Of a stretch of DNA of 64,000 bases, positions 42,835 through 52,663 are shown piece after piece. Position 1 is the first letter of the stretch. Every line of letters starts with the position of its first letter. Source of the stretch: Amphibacillus jilinensis Y1 (GTDB lineage Bacteria; Bacillota; Bacilli; Bacillales; Amphibacillaceae); the NCBI RefSeq assembly GCF_000306965.1, contig NZ_JH976440.1, forward strand, positions 119,189-183,188, written 5' to 3'. Below the pieces are notes generated by a model, which worked only from the letters and a program-made list of their open reading frames with translations, had not been told where the DNA came from and did no database searches. Both the position numbers and the translations under genes were made by a program.

Positions 42835-43270
42835 CCTCTTAATTATATAAACTAATACGAGTTCCTTAAATAGTATTAATATTATAAGTGATATAATACC
42901 ATTTTTTATAAAAATAGCAAGCTTAAACCATTAAAATGTAAATAAAATTCCATATTTATGAATTAAATTTATTAATATCAGTTCTTGATATTCTAGATTC
43001 CTAAACCAAAAGTATCATAGTATTTATCCTTTGCTAATTGTTTTCACAATGTCAAATTATTTTCGTTGTTCTCTTTTGCACGTTTCATTTGTTATATCTA
43101 TACCATTTTTTAAAGTGATTAATCTCGGGTAACTGCTAAACTAAAATTGAACATTTTCTACTCAAATTACATCGGATCATTTATTTAGAGAGTATAAAAA
43201 TTACTGGAGTTTGATGGATCAGGTGATCAGGATGGTATTACAATTAAAAGTGACTGTGGAAGTTCATTAA
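42835..43270. other. AT-rich gap upstream of the IstB gene
   Basis: No convincing gene. The expected IstA gene is absent immediately upstream of istB, so the insertion element is incomplete here. Confidence 0.5.
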
Positions 43271-44008
43271 TTGAAAAGGCAAAACTTTAAAGTTGCTGCT
43301 ATCGCTTGTAAATGTAAAGATGCATTTGAAAACGAAGAAGAGGCTTATGATATTTTATACCAAGTGTTTACGCAAGAGAAGGCCGATCGATCCATACGCG
43401 CAAAACAAAATCGTATACGTGCAGCGAATTTCCCACAAAAGAAATTGTTAGATGAACTTGTCACCGAAGCATTACCGGAACAAGCAAGAGCAAAGCTGAA
43501 AGAATTAACATCATTAGCATTCATAAAAAAAGGCCAGAATATCATTTTAACTGGACCACCAGGGACAGGGAAATCCCACATGGCCATTGGATTAGGGATG
43601 GAGGCTTGTTTGGCAGGATATCGTGTGTTTCTCGCAACAGTACCTTCCTTTATTAATCAATTAAAAGAACATCGTTCAGAACGAACGTTACGTAGCTTTG
43701 AATTGAAATTCGAGAAATATGACCTCGTCATTCTCGACGAATTAGGCTATATTTCATTTGATAAAGAAGGCGCAGAATTACTCTTCTCCCATTTATCTTT
43801 AAGAGCTGGAAGAAAGTCAACGATAATAACGAGTAATTTGTCTTTTATAAATTGGCAAGATATCTTTCACGATTCTGTTTTAACCGCAGCTTTAACGGAT
43901 CGTTTAACACATAGATCTTATGTTTTAAACATGAATGGCAATTCTTATCGGATGCGTGAAACAGCAGAATGGCTGAGATCAGAAAGTGAACAAGTGGTGC
44001 AAAATTAA
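43271..44008 (+). CDS. istB: IS21-family helper ATPase IstB
   Basis: A 245-residue DnaA/DnaC-like AAA+ ATPase, with Walker A GPPGTGKSH, Walker B LVILDELGY and sensor region IITSNLSFINW. It is full length for IstB from about residue 25 onward. IstB helps the IstA transposase choose targets. It starts at TTG. istA is missing next to it; a decayed istA piece is found about 4 kb away on the other strand. The element is therefore a remnant and probably cannot move by itself. Confidence 0.85.
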   Translation: MKRQNFKVAAIACKCKDAFENEEEAYDILYQVFTQEKADRSIRAKQNRIRAANFPQKKLLDELVTEALPEQARAKLKELTSLAFIKKGQNIILTGPPGTGKSHMAIGLGMEACLAGYRVFLATVPSFINQLKEHRSERTLRSFELKFEKYDLVILDELGYISFDKEGAELLFSHLSLRAGRKSTIITSNLSFINWQDIFHDSVLTAALTDRLTHRSYVLNMNGNSYRMRETAEWLRSESEQVVQN

Positions 44009-44028
44009 ATTAACATATGGTTCACTTT

Positions 44029-44358
44029 TCAATTGACAAATACAATGAGGTAAAATGGATCAAATTTTTCTACTGATTTCGAAATGTATTCACCTATAAT
44101 TACCTCGTTGGCACCTGCTTCTATTACTTTTTTTGCTTTCTCATCATTACGAGCTATACCAACATTGAATGCCTCACTCAGAGAAGCAAGTTGATGAGCG
44201 AAATGTCCAAGTACACCAGTCGAACCGGTTATAAGTATTCGTTTACCTAGAAGCATTCCCCCTTTTCTAAGTGTATAAAGAGCAGATAAGCCTGCCACTG
44301 GCAGAGTGGCAGCTTGAGCATAGGATACTGTATCAGGAATCTCGGCTATGAAATTCAC
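44029..44358 (-). pseudogene. Fragment of a zinc-type alcohol dehydrogenase/quinone oxidoreductase
   Basis: About 109 residues of an MDR-family dehydrogenase. The piece PDTVSYAQAATLPVAGLSALYTLRKGG is followed by the nucleotide-binding start GKRILITGSTGVLGHFAHQLAS. The N-terminal catalytic domain and the end of the cofactor domain are missing. The right length would be about 320 residues. It lies directly after istB, so insertion or deletion at the IS probably truncated it. Confidence 0.7.
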
Positions 44359-44504
44359 AGGGGCAACGACTTTTTGTGGCCATTTCGAATCTTATTAAAG
44401 TTCTGCTTGCTTTTACTATTTGCGTTGCTCGCCCACATGAGCTATAAATCAATCACGCCTAATGATGCATACCCGGTATTCATCGTGCTTATGTTTTTGC
44501 AATT

Positions 44505-44740
44505 GATCTCCTAATACTCTTAAAAACTGTGGTTTTAACTCATGTTCTATTTTCTTTCCTATTTGAAAAATATTAATAGATGCGACATAATAACCTTTTC
44601 CTTTTATAGAATATAACTATCCTTGATTTTCAAGTTCATAGTATGATCTTTGTACAGTATTCGGGCTAATCATATTACTTAAAATTTGCACTTTTATTTT
44701 TTCGGTTAACTGCTCGTATTTTGGATTTCTATTTTGTTTA
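44505..44740 (-). pseudogene. Decayed GntR-family regulator (YtrA-type)
   Basis: Hand translation of the minus strand gives NPKYEQLTEKIKVQILS, a jump, then PNTVQRSYYELENQG, a stop, then YSIKGKGYYVAS. These are the parts of a YtrA-type GntR helix-turn-helix domain with an internal deletion and an in-frame stop. Regulators of this kind often precede ABC exporters. Confidence 0.6.
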
Positions 44741-44888
44741 TTCTAATTTAAACATATAACCTCTCCATCATCTTAATTATTGGGATGGTTATTTTCTCTT
44801 AATATAGTTACAAAATATTCTTTTACTCATTTCAGATACTCAAACTTATAATTTCGAACTTTAAACAGATGGTGGCAAATCTATTTGG

Positions 44889-45245
44889 TCAATCACTGTT
44901 TAACTGTTCTTTTACTCTATCTGGTAGTTCTTCAACCTGTATTTCTTCCCACTTTTCTACATAAGTCCCTTTTGTAGTAACTATTAAAAAGGCATTTTCT
45001 TTTAATACTCTTGCTGAACTAAATGTTACTTCCTTTTTATCACCGTCTTCAGTATAGCCAATTAAAGTATATTCATATCTGCGAACATCAATGGGTTCTT
45101 CATTGATTTGTACATATATCTCTTCTTTAGGTACAAAAGGGTTGATAAGATCTCTTTCTACTTCTGGAACAAGCGTAAAAAAACCAACTAATATGACAAC
45201 TAAAGCAAGTACAATTCCTACAGTTATTTTCACTACTTTTTTCAA
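44889..45245 (-). CDS. yxeA: YxeA-family exported protein
   Basis: A 118-residue protein with one N-terminal membrane or signal segment (VVKITVGIVLALVVILVGFF) and a YxeA/DUF1093 domain (YVQINEEPIDVRRYEYTLIGYTEDGDKKEVTF). It follows the permease gene by 25 bases, as in the yxdJKLM-yxeA unit of B. subtilis. Function is unknown, though it is co-induced with the Yxd system. A decayed 200-base region lies beyond it. Confidence 0.8.
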   Translation of the reverse strand: MKKVVKITVGIVLALVVILVGFFTLVPEVERDLINPFVPKEEIYVQINEEPIDVRRYEYTLIGYTEDGDKKEVTFSSARVLKENAFLIVTTKGTYVEKWEEIQVEELPDRVKEQLNSD

Positions 45246-45270
45246 TATTTATCTCTCCCTTAATTTATAA

Positions 45271-47142
45271 TTAGCGATATACATATTCTTTTAAATTTTT
45301 GATGTAACTAGAACGAATGACAATAAAGTATAGAAGCTGTAATCCCAAGAATCCTAAAATGGTAATAACTCCTGATTGAAATACGTTAGAAAATCCTCCC
45401 TCCCTTTGTAACACCTGTAAGGCGAAACCTGTTTCAACAATAGCCAACAAAAATGGTAGGAAAAAGAGGATTGCCATTTGAATGTTTGCGTTTTTAACCA
45501 TTTCCTTTTCACTCAATCCGATTTTAGCTAGTGATTTATATTTTTTTCTTTCCTCATATAAATCCGTAAACAACCTGAAATACAAGAAACTCCCAGCAGC
45601 CAAAAAAAAGATGATGCCAATAAATAAACCAATAAACAGACTTAAACTTGGTAATTGAACAGTCTGATAATATTCGATGGCCTTTGAAGAGTACCTAGCA
45701 TCTGGGTTATATGTTTCACCAACGATATGATCATGTATCTTTTGACTTATATCTAAGTTCTCTTTTGAATTAGCAAATTGAAAAGCATAAAAGGTTACTA
45801 ACTCATTACCTTGCTTCAATAGATTAAAGGTATTTTCATCAACAACTAACACATCATGAAGAGAAAGGAGTGGCTGTTCAATTGATTGCAACTTTATCGA
45901 CATTTGTTGGTTATTTAATTGTAAGTCTGTCGTATTATCTTGGAGTACTGTATATCCTTCTCGTTCTGTTTGCCCAAAGTAAACCCCTTTTCCTTCCTCA
46001 AGTTTAGAAGTTTTTAATTCAGGTAATATCTTAATCCCATCTTTGTATGAAAGAACTAAAACAGGATAATTCGATGATCCTTGACCAGTTTCAATCACTT
46101 TAAATTTAGATTGCTCGTAATCTATATTTTTTTGTTCAAACTGTTGTTGAATATATGTCAGTTGTTCATTTTCATCCTTGTTACTAGAATAGGATAGAAA
46201 CTCCATTTCATATAATGAATCTTCAGTGGTAAACATTGATTTATAAGTGGCTAAAGTCCCTGTTGCCGTAAAGGCTACAGCAGAAACAATACTTACGATG
46301 AAAAATAAACGAGCATTATCTTTGACTCGATACATTAAATCAGAAATCCAAAGTAGGTTTGTACCTTTTCTATAAAATTTCTTATTTCGTTTCAACAGTT
46401 TCAGTACCCAGACACTTAACTGGCTATAAAACAAGTAGGTCCCTATTACTGTACAAACAGTAATAATAACTGCACTACCAATATCAATACCTGCAAATAA
46501 AGCCATGCCAAACCCTCCACCTAAGAACATCATTCCTAGTATAGAAAAAGGTATAGAAGGCTTTGGTTCTCTTTTTGGTTTGACCGACCCCTTTAGTAAA
46601 GAAACTACTTCTTCTGAATGGATAATAAAGAGTGTAAATTGAGAAATAAGTACAAACAGAGGTAGAAATACCCCAATTGTTATTCCTAGTGCTTTCAAGG
46701 GGAAATATAGTTCAAGTGGTTCCATTTCGACTATATATGACCCTGCAGTAAAGAACAGTTTAGCAAGCACTGTTCCACCAATGATTCCTGTAATGATAGA
46801 AGCAAGACCGATGAATACATTCTCCAGTGTGATTAGTAGGCGAAGTTGTTTAGGTGATGCCCCTTGAATTGTAAGGATTCCAAATTCACTTTTCCGTGTT
46901 TTTAAAAAGGCACTTACAGAATAAAGGACAAATAAGATTGAAAAGACAAAAATGACCCATTCTGCAAATACCATGCCTTTTTTGGCAATGTTATTCATAT
47001 AACCTGTTTCTAATGCAGGATGAAAGATGAACATCGCAAACATAAAGAAAATCATAACAGCGAACGAACTGCTTAAATAAAAAGCTAGATATGCCCGCAA
47101 ATTACGCGTTATATTTTTATAAGCGAACTGTGGAAAGGTCAT
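45271..47142 (-). CDS. yxdM: Antimicrobial-peptide-sensing ABC permease, YxdM/BceB-like
   Basis: A 623-residue permease with the BceB layout: ten predicted membrane helices, FtsX-like domains at both ends, and a large extracellular domain of about 200 residues (about 310-500) between helices 7 and 8. In this family the transporter both removes the peptide from its target and signals its flux to the partner kinase. Its start overlaps the ATPase gene by 26 bases. Confidence 0.88.
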   Translation of the reverse strand: MTFPQFAYKNITRNLRAYLAFYLSSSFAVMIFFMFAMFIFHPALETGYMNNIAKKGMVFAEWVIFVFSILFVLYSVSAFLKTRKSEFGILTIQGASPKQLRLLITLENVFIGLASIITGIIGGTVLAKLFFTAGSYIVEMEPLELYFPLKALGITIGVFLPLFVLISQFTLFIIHSEEVVSLLKGSVKPKREPKPSIPFSILGMMFLGGGFGMALFAGIDIGSAVIITVCTVIGTYLFYSQLSVWVLKLLKRNKKFYRKGTNLLWISDLMYRVKDNARLFFIVSIVSAVAFTATGTLATYKSMFTTEDSLYEMEFLSYSSNKDENEQLTYIQQQFEQKNIDYEQSKFKVIETGQGSSNYPVLVLSYKDGIKILPELKTSKLEEGKGVYFGQTEREGYTVLQDNTTDLQLNNQQMSIKLQSIEQPLLSLHDVLVVDENTFNLLKQGNELVTFYAFQFANSKENLDISQKIHDHIVGETYNPDARYSSKAIEYYQTVQLPSLSLFIGLFIGIIFFLAAGSFLYFRLFTDLYEERKKYKSLAKIGLSEKEMVKNANIQMAILFFLPFLLAIVETGFALQVLQREGGFSNVFQSGVITILGFLGLQLLYFIVIRSSYIKNLKEYVYR

Positions 47143-47890
47143 CCGAATCTCCCCCTAGCATTGATAGAACATCTAAAATCTGTTGGAAAAATACCTTTTG
47201 ATTCGTTCCTTTATATACTTCGTTGTACAATTTACCATCTTTAATGAAAATAACTCGATCACAATAGCTAGCAGCAGATGGATCATGGGTAACCATTAAC
47301 ATCGTTGTTTTATCTTTTTCGTTAATCATTTGTAAAGTCTGCATCACATCTTTCGATGATTTAGAATCTAAGTTTCCCGTTGGTTCGTCAGCTAACAACA
47401 AGGAAGGCTGATGAATGATTGCTCTAGCGATTGCAGTACGTTGTTTCTGACCGCCTGATACTTCATATGTTCGTTTATTTAAGATTAAATCAATACCTAG
47501 CTTTTGAGTGATAGCCTGTACTTTCTTGTCAATTTCACCTGAATCTACACTTTCTAGTGTCAAAGGCAGCATAATATTTTCTTCCAATATTAATGTGTCT
47601 AATAAGTTAAAGTCCTGAAAAACAAATCCTAGTTCTTTCCTTCGAAATTCTGCAAGTTTCCCTTTTTTTAATTTATGAGGCTCTTGCCCGTTAACAATGA
47701 CCTGTCCCGATGTCGGTCTATCAATTGTGGAGATTAGATTTAATAGTGTTGTCTTCCCCGATCCAGACGGCCCCATTACACCAATAAATTCTCCCTTTTC
47801 AACATTAAACGTAATATTTGTTAAAGCTTGGAAGGTCGATTTTCCATCATAAATTTTATTTAAATCTTGTACTTGTAATAGATCTGCCAT
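47117..47890 (-). CDS. yxdL: ABC ATPase, YxdL/BceA-like
   Basis: A 257-residue ATPase of the LolD/MacB group, with Walker A GPSGSGKTT, signature VSGGQKQRTAIARAI, Walker B LLADEPTGNLD and the H-loop in MVTHDPS. It powers YxdM. A palindrome for the response regulator lies about 80 bases upstream, and TATAAT occurs near 47930, so transporter expression is peptide-induced. Confidence 0.88.
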   Translation of the reverse strand: MADLLQVQDLNKIYDGKSTFQALTNITFNVEKGEFIGVMGPSGSGKTTLLNLISTIDRPTSGQVIVNGQEPHKLKKGKLAEFRRKELGFVFQDFNLLDTLILEENIMLPLTLESVDSGEIDKKVQAITQKLGIDLILNKRTYEVSGGQKQRTAIARAIIHQPSLLLADEPTGNLDSKSSKDVMQTLQMINEKDKTTMLMVTHDPSAASYCDRVIFIKDGKLYNEVYKGTNQKVFFQQILDVLSMLGGDSDDLSTVRL

Positions 47891-47970
47891 TATATTGCCT
47901 CCTACATATTTGACTGTATATTTATTATATAAGGAATATAAAATACAAAAATAGAATTACCTTAAATCAA

Positions 47971-47988
47971 CCTTACACTTTAGTAAGG
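47971..47988 (-). promoter_or_regulatory. Response-regulator box upstream of yxdL
   Basis: CCTTACACTTTAGTAAGG has CCTTAC/GTAAGG arms and fits BceR-type boxes (TTAC...GTAA). The minus-strand -10 box TATAAT follows near 47930. Confidence 0.55.
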
Positions 47989-48003
47989 AAAAGACATAAA
48001 AGA

Positions 48004-48032
48004 ACCTTACCCCTTCATTAGTTGGGTAAGGT
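48004..48032. terminator. Terminator-like hairpin
   Basis: ACCTTACCC pairs with GGGTAAGGT around 11 bases. It lies between the two-component genes and yxdL and may insulate them. Confidence 0.5.
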
Positions 48033-48036
48033 ATGA

Positions 48037-48352
48037 CTTTCTTTAAAGGCCTTACGATAGGGTTGTACAAACTCTTTAATATCGTACTACCGCGCCTGTA
48101 TAGCCACGTTGTTTAATCTCCAGGATAAGCTTCTCACAATTAAACACGTGATCTTCTTTTACGCGCTTAATAAAGTATTCTTTGTAGGGATCTAGCTTCG
48201 ATCCCTTTTCACACGCTTCTGTACATGGTTTTTCTCTCGTTCACTTAACGCTTTCACAGTATGTCTATGCATTCCCAACATCTCTGCGATATCAGTATGT
48301 GCCATACCTCGTTCCAAGAATTCTTTCACTCTTCGTCGCTCTTCCTCCAACT
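48037..48352 (-). pseudogene. IS21 transposase IstA, frameshifted N-terminal fragment
   Basis: Hand translation of the minus strand gives, in successive frames, RVKEFLERGMAHTDIAEML and RHTVKAL (helix-turn-helix), then KLDPYKEYFIKRV and LEIKQRGYTGAV, then KEFVQPYRKA. These are the start of IstA with two frameshifts; the catalytic core is absent. It splits the yxdJK and yxdLM pairs. Confidence 0.65.
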
Positions 48353-48483
48353 TTATAAATCAAATCTCCTCCTCTTAGGATTCAAACTAATTATGAAGTT
48401 TGTCGAAATTTATGGCGACGATTTTGTATGTTTTTCCGGCTATATTGTCCATTTTAAAAACGACTCTTTCATTTCCCTTTATG

Positions 48484-49482
48484 CTAGTGTTTATTCGATG
48501 AAACATATTCCTTAAAATATATTTTAAAGGTTGTACTTTGTCCTATTTCTGATTGTAGTTCTATTTCATGCTGGAGCTTACCCATAATTTCTTTTACTAA
48601 ATAAAGCCCCATTCCCGTTGACTCGTGATACAATCTACCATTTACTCCTGTAAAATAAGGTTCAAAAACCCTTCTGATATCTTGTGAAGGAATTCCAACA
48701 CCGAAGTCTTTAATTTCTAATAAGATGCACTCTTCTTGTTTCTCAATTTTGATATTTAATGTATCACTTTTGTTAGCGGAATATTTAACGGCGTTTGAGA
48801 TAATTTGACCTATAACAAATTGCAGCCACTTCTTATCAGAATACACGCACAATTTATCTTTTGGGAAGTACTTTCTAGGGAAAATTTTGTATTGAATAAA
48901 CAATCTTTTATTTTCCATTATAATTTCATTCATAAAGTTTTGAAGAGGGATCTTTTCAATAGAATAGTCTTTTTCAAACATAGATAGTCGTGATGAATAT
49001 AGCACAGTTTTTAATCCATCTTCTAATCGATATAACTCTTTTCGAATTGCCTGAAATAACGCTTCATCATTATCTTGAATCATTAAATGGATGACAGATA
49101 AGGGCGTTTTCATTTGATGTACCCATTGATTTGTAAATGTTACTCTTTCATTTAAATCTTTCTTAACCTGTTGCAGATTATTTTCATATAGTTCGGTGAG
49201 TACAGATTGCCTTTCATAAATGGATTCAGCTAGTACGCTTTTTCCCAATTGTGTTACATATAATTCGTCATCATTAGACTTTTGTAACCATCGGTAAAGT
49301 TTTATATCCTGTATCCATCGATATATTAGATAAATTCCTATAGTTATTACTTGAATCATAAAGACATAAAACAAATGATCCAATTCTTGAAATCCTAGAA
49401 ACCAGTAGTAAACAAACACAAATATTCCCTGTATGGTGGTAACAAAAACAAGGGACAAATGTGAACGAAGAAATAACTTCAT
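48484..49482 (-). CDS. yxdK: Intramembrane-sensing histidine kinase, YxdK/BceS-like
   Basis: A 332-residue kinase with two N-terminal membrane helices separated by only a few residues and no real sensor domain, as in BceS-type kinases that are driven by the transporter. The phosphorylated His is in WVHQMKTPLSV; the ATPase domain has ISNAVKYS (N box), IKDFGVGI (G1) and STGMGLYLVKEI (G2). The start at 49482 follows GGAGG; the frame extends into the response-regulator gene. It phosphorylates YxdJ. Confidence 0.88.
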   Translation of the reverse strand: MKLFLRSHLSLVFVTTIQGIFVFVYYWFLGFQELDHLFYVFMIQVITIGIYLIYRWIQDIKLYRWLQKSNDDELYVTQLGKSVLAESIYERQSVLTELYENNLQQVKKDLNERVTFTNQWVHQMKTPLSVIHLMIQDNDEALFQAIRKELYRLEDGLKTVLYSSRLSMFEKDYSIEKIPLQNFMNEIIMENKRLFIQYKIFPRKYFPKDKLCVYSDKKWLQFVIGQIISNAVKYSANKSDTLNIKIEKQEECILLEIKDFGVGIPSQDIRRVFEPYFTGVNGRLYHESTGMGLYLVKEIMGKLQHEIELQSEIGQSTTFKIYFKEYVSSNKH

Positions 49483-50180
49483 TCTACTTCCTCCCATGTA
49501 CATCTCATCCTATAACCTGCCCCACGAACTGTTTCAATAGCATCTTTGATTCCAATATCAGAAAGTCTTTTCCTTACCCGTGTGATATAAACGTTTAACG
49601 TATTTTCATCAATAAACATATCCGTATTCCACATTTTTTCAATTAAACGATCTCTACTTGTTATCTTTTCTCCACGTTCTAATAATACTTCTAATAATAA
49701 TGATTCCTTTTTTGAAACCTCTGTTGACTTCAATTGAAATCGAAGTTCCATTCGCTCTGGTAAAAATGTTAAACCATGAAAATTAATCATCCGCTCACCT
49801 TGACTGGGTGCATATTCGCCATATGCTCGTCTTAGATGACTCTTGACTTTAGCAATTACCACATCATATTCAAAAGGTTTTGTAATGTAGTCATCCCCTC
49901 CGTTTTCTAGGGCCATAATTTGATCCATTGTGCCCTCTCGTGCAGATATAAAGATAATCGGGCATGTTGAACGTTGGCGAATCTGTCTGCACCAATAAAA
50001 GCCGTCAAATGATGGTAAATTTATATCTAGTAATACTAAATCAGGTTCTTTCTCAAGAAATTTGCCTAAGATATCATTGAATTGTTCTAAAGTAATTACT
50101 TCGTACCCGAATTTTTCTATCTGTTTAGCTAAAGGTATACGGAGTTTATCATTATCCTCAACTATCATGATTTTTTTCAT
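49479..50180 (-). CDS. yxdJ: OmpR-family response regulator, YxdJ/BceR-like
   Basis: A 233-residue regulator: receiver domain with acidic pocket (EDND), phosphoacceptor Asp52 (LVLLDINLP) and the conserved Lys in YITKPFEYD, then a winged-helix DNA-binding domain (about 130-230). It overlaps the kinase gene by 4 bases. It likely activates yxdLM in response to cationic or lipid-II-binding peptides. It is separated from yxdLM by an IS remnant but keeps a plausible binding box there. Confidence 0.88.
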   Translation of the reverse strand: MKKIMIVEDNDKLRIPLAKQIEKFGYEVITLEQFNDILGKFLEKEPDLVLLDINLPSFDGFYWCRQIRQRSTCPIIFISAREGTMDQIMALENGGDDYITKPFEYDVVIAKVKSHLRRAYGEYAPSQGERMINFHGLTFLPERMELRFQLKSTEVSKKESLLLEVLLERGEKITSRDRLIEKMWNTDMFIDENTLNVYITRVRKRLSDIGIKDAIETVRGAGYRMRCTWEEVE

Positions 50181-50677
50181 GGATATTATCCCTTCTCAGC
50201 TTATTTATGTAATGGGAGAGAAGTAAGACTCCCCTCAAAACTAATAGTTTATTGCATTTTAACTCATTTGGTCATTGCTTACCATCTACAAGTACCCCAA
50301 TAATGCAAATAATTATATTGAAAACCTTTATCATATATCATCGATCCTTTATTTCTAACAACTATTGATTTTACTGTAAAAAATAATGGAGGTCGTAACC
50401 ATCGAATTTTATTAAATAGATATTACATTTTTGTAAGATACGGTAAAACTTTGTCTAATATAATAAGTGTTGCCTAATCAACAACGGATTAGGTTATATG
50501 TTGATTCTGCTTTTTGACATCTTATTATTGTTTAGTCACATATATAAAAGCATTCTTTTACGAGAATACTTTCCTTTTGCTCACATCTTTTTATAGGCAA
50601 ACCCTAAACTTACATTATTCTCAAAAAACTTAATACAACCACCTTCGCTAAAAAAAGATACACTATATAATGATACA
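50181..50677. other. Gap upstream of yxdJ with a second response-regulator box
   Basis: No gene seen. TTACATTTTTGTAA (50423-50436) is a perfect TTACA-N4-TGTAA box of the BceR type. On the plus strand TATAAT follows at about 50458, with no plus-strand gene behind it; on the minus strand it could serve yxdJ. Confidence 0.4.
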
Positions 50678-50770
50678 TTAATTATCTTCATTATTTTCCG
50701 AAAAATTAATTAACCCAGGGAACCACATAAATATAAAACACAAAATGAAACATAAACCTAAAATGATCAT
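50678..50770 (-). CDS. Possible 30-residue membrane peptide
   Basis: MIILGLCFILCFIFMWFPGL with a short acidic tail, one membrane segment. AAAAGGTG lies just upstream, and it starts 12 bases after the preceding small gene. Unrecognised; could be a small stress or toxin-like peptide, or chance. Confidence 0.3.
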   Translation of the reverse strand: MIILGLCFILCFIFMWFPGLINFSENNEDN

Positions 50771-50781
50771 CGTACACCTTT

Positions 50782-50970
50782 TTATCTTTTTATCGAGTGA
50801 ATCAATCTTATATTGTACAAAACAGGTATTAATGCCACACCTATAATAGAAGAAAGCACGATACCAAAACCAATAATGCCATAGGTCATCCCTTCCCAAC
50901 CATTATCTGTGCTTAGTAACCCATACCCAGTACAAAGGATCGCTAAGGAAAAGACAAACAGTGGTTGCAT
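50782..50970 (-). CDS. Small membrane protein, possibly truncated by an IS fragment
   Basis: About 62 residues from MQPLFVFSLAILCTGYGLL, two membrane segments and a short basic tail. The GGAG upstream is too close to the ATG, and the frame runs back into transposase remnant sequence, so the original start may be lost. No family recognised. Confidence 0.35.
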   Translation of the reverse strand: MQPLFVFSLAILCTGYGLLSTDNGWEGMTYGIIGFGIVLSSIIGVALIPVLYNIRLIHSIKR

Positions 50971-51090
50971 TCTCCTTAATACCCATACCACCACAGACCA
51001 AGAATGTCTTTCTTTCCTTCCATGGTATAGCCTAACATGGTATAAACAGCGTATTTCTTTGTTTCGTAGTAATTACGTATCATCGTATAA
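50971..51090 (-). pseudogene. IS256-family transposase fragment
   Basis: A minus-strand hand translation gives IRNYYETKKYAVYTMLGY then TMEGKKDILGLW, a hallmark segment of IS256/Mutator transposases (KAVY..LG...GKKDILG). Only about 35 residues remain. Confidence 0.6.
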
Positions 51091-51197
51091 AGGCAATTTA
51101 CAAAAACGAGCGTTCATGGCTTGTCGACCTCCTGAGACAATATCCAATTGCAAATGGTCCACGGAGCCCGTGAACCATTGCTTCTTCTGATTATAGT

Positions 51198-52169
51198 CTA
51201 GCCGTCGAGAAGCGTCATCTGTTCTTTCATATAACGCATGCCGTGAACGACATTCTTTGGGCTGACCTGATCGATTCGTTCGAGGTCCTCCTTCATGAGA
51301 AGGATATCAGCCGCAGCAGCATTTTCCTCCAGATACTTGATACGCTTCGTACCCGGGATCGGTAGCGCCCCGTTGGCAATCGTCCAGGCAATGGCCAATT
51401 GGGATGGTGTACAGTTCTTCTCCACCGCGATCTCCTTAATCTTGTCGACAACCTTAATGTTCTTCCGGAAGTTGTCTCCTTGGAACCGCAGCATCCATCT
51501 GCGAAGATCGTCAGCGGCCAGATCCTCGAAAGTGCGAAGCTCGCCGGAGATAAAGCCCCTACTCAGTGGACTGTAGGCCACATGGGTAATCCCCAGCTCT
51601 CTTACGGTAGGGAGTATCTCCTCTTCGATGTCACGGCTCCAGAGCGAATACTCACTCTCTAGCACGGAGATAGGATACACGGCATGAGCGCGGCGAATGG
51701 TGGAAGCGGAAGCCTCGGACAGGCCGAGCGCCCGAACTTTGCCTGCCTTGACCAATTCTGCCATCGCTCCGACCGTCTCCTCTATCGGGATTTGCGGATC
51801 GACGCGGTGTTGGTAGTATAGGTCGATGTAATCCGTATTCAAACGGCGAAGGCTATCCTCCACTACTTTCTTAACGTAATCAGGATGGCCACTGATGCTC
51901 TCGTAATTTGGGGTGTACGAGAACTTGGTGGCGATTATGGCTTGCTCACGGCGGCCTTGAAGAGCACGGCCGAGCAGCTTTTCGTTATGTCCGTTCCCGT
52001 ACACGTCCGCGGTATCGAACATCGTGACGCCAATGTCCAAAGCGTGATGTATCGTTTGGATCGACTGCTCGTCGTTAGTCTCCCCGTAAATGCCTGGAGA
52101 CATCCCCATAATTCCTAGTCCGATCGAAGAGACGCGGATATTGCTATTGCCTAAAATTCTTTGCTTCAT
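51198..52169 (-). CDS. Aldo/keto reductase
   Basis: A 323-residue NADPH-dependent oxidoreductase of the AKR superfamily: [17 protein letters not shown] with the catalytic Asp and Tyr, VATK-type Lys ([10 protein letters not shown]), and His in LYYQHRVDP. The C-terminal [16 protein letters not shown] binds the cofactor. It overlaps the upstream MerR gene by 26 bases. Base composition is clearly GC-richer than the neighbours, so acquisition from a higher-GC Bacillales donor is likely. It may detoxify aldehydes. Confidence 0.88.
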   Translation of the reverse strand: MKQRILGNSNIRVSSIGLGIMGMSPGIYGETNDEQSIQTIHHALDIGVTMFDTADVYGNGHNEKLLGRALQGRREQAIIATKFSYTPNYESISGHPDYVKKVVEDSLRRLNTDYIDLYYQHRVDPQIPIEETVGAMAELVKAGKVRALGLSEASASTIRRAHAVYPISVLESEYSLWSRDIEEEILPTVRELGITHVAYSPLSRGFISGELRTFEDLAADDLRRWMLRFQGDNFRKNIKVVDKIKEIAVEKNCTPSQLAIAWTIANGALPIPGTKRIKYLEENAAAADILLMKEDLERIDQVSPKNVVHGMRYMKEQMTLLDG

Positions 52170-52608
52170 TTGTTAATCCCTCATTCCGTGTTTGTTGTCG
52201 CTCTGACTCCTCCATCTTGACTAACAACTGGCTCTCGGAAGGGGTTTTCCCTTTCGCGATTTCTTCGTATATCGACAGTTTGTTATTGACGGCGTCGAGC
52301 GCTGTGGTCAATTCATTCTGGCGGCGAAATAAGTCTTCCTTGTACTGATTCAAGATCGCTTTGCGCTGTGGAATCGTGGAATCACCATCGAGCGCAAGAT
52401 GCACCATCTCCTTCAGCAACGAAAGCTTCATCCCTGTCGCCCGGAAACATGTCATCACCCGGAGCCAATCTAGGTGATCTTGTTCGAACAGTCGATTCCC
52501 GTTCTTATCTCTTTTAATGTAAGGTAGCAATCCCTCCTTCTCATAAAAACGAATCGTATGAGCCGGGCAACCAAGCCGCTCTGAAGCTTCTTTGATCGTG
52601 AATGCCAT
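52144..52608 (-). CDS. MerR-family regulator, AdhR-like
   Basis: A 154-residue regulator: [27 protein letters not shown] (helix-turn-helix), [15 protein letters not shown] (wing) and a coiled-coil dimer helix, with no large effector domain. It shares the GC-rich composition of the reductase and is its operon partner. The promoter has the 19-bp spacer and palindrome typical of MerR control, so it should regulate itself and the reductase, perhaps in response to aldehydes. Confidence 0.85.
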   Translation of the reverse strand: MAFTIKEASERLGCPAHTIRFYEKEGLLPYIKRDKNGNRLFEQDHLDWLRVMTCFRATGMKLSLLKEMVHLALDGDSTIPQRKAILNQYKEDLFRRQNELTTALDAVNNKLSIYEEIAKGKTPSESQLLVKMEESERQQTRNEGLTNEAKNFRQ

Positions 52609-52663
52609 TGGCCAGATCCCTCCTTGTCAGTTATTTTCAGACATAATCAGCTGGTTCTTCCTT

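Noticed and set aside
44314..44514. A 66-codon plus-strand frame with a hydrophobic stretch
   Set aside because: Its first half is antisense to the dehydrogenase fragment and there is no ribosome binding site. The second half may be a scrap of a membrane gene but cannot be identified.
50909..51190. A 93-codon plus-strand frame
   Set aside because: It is antisense to the IS256 transposase scrap and the small membrane gene.
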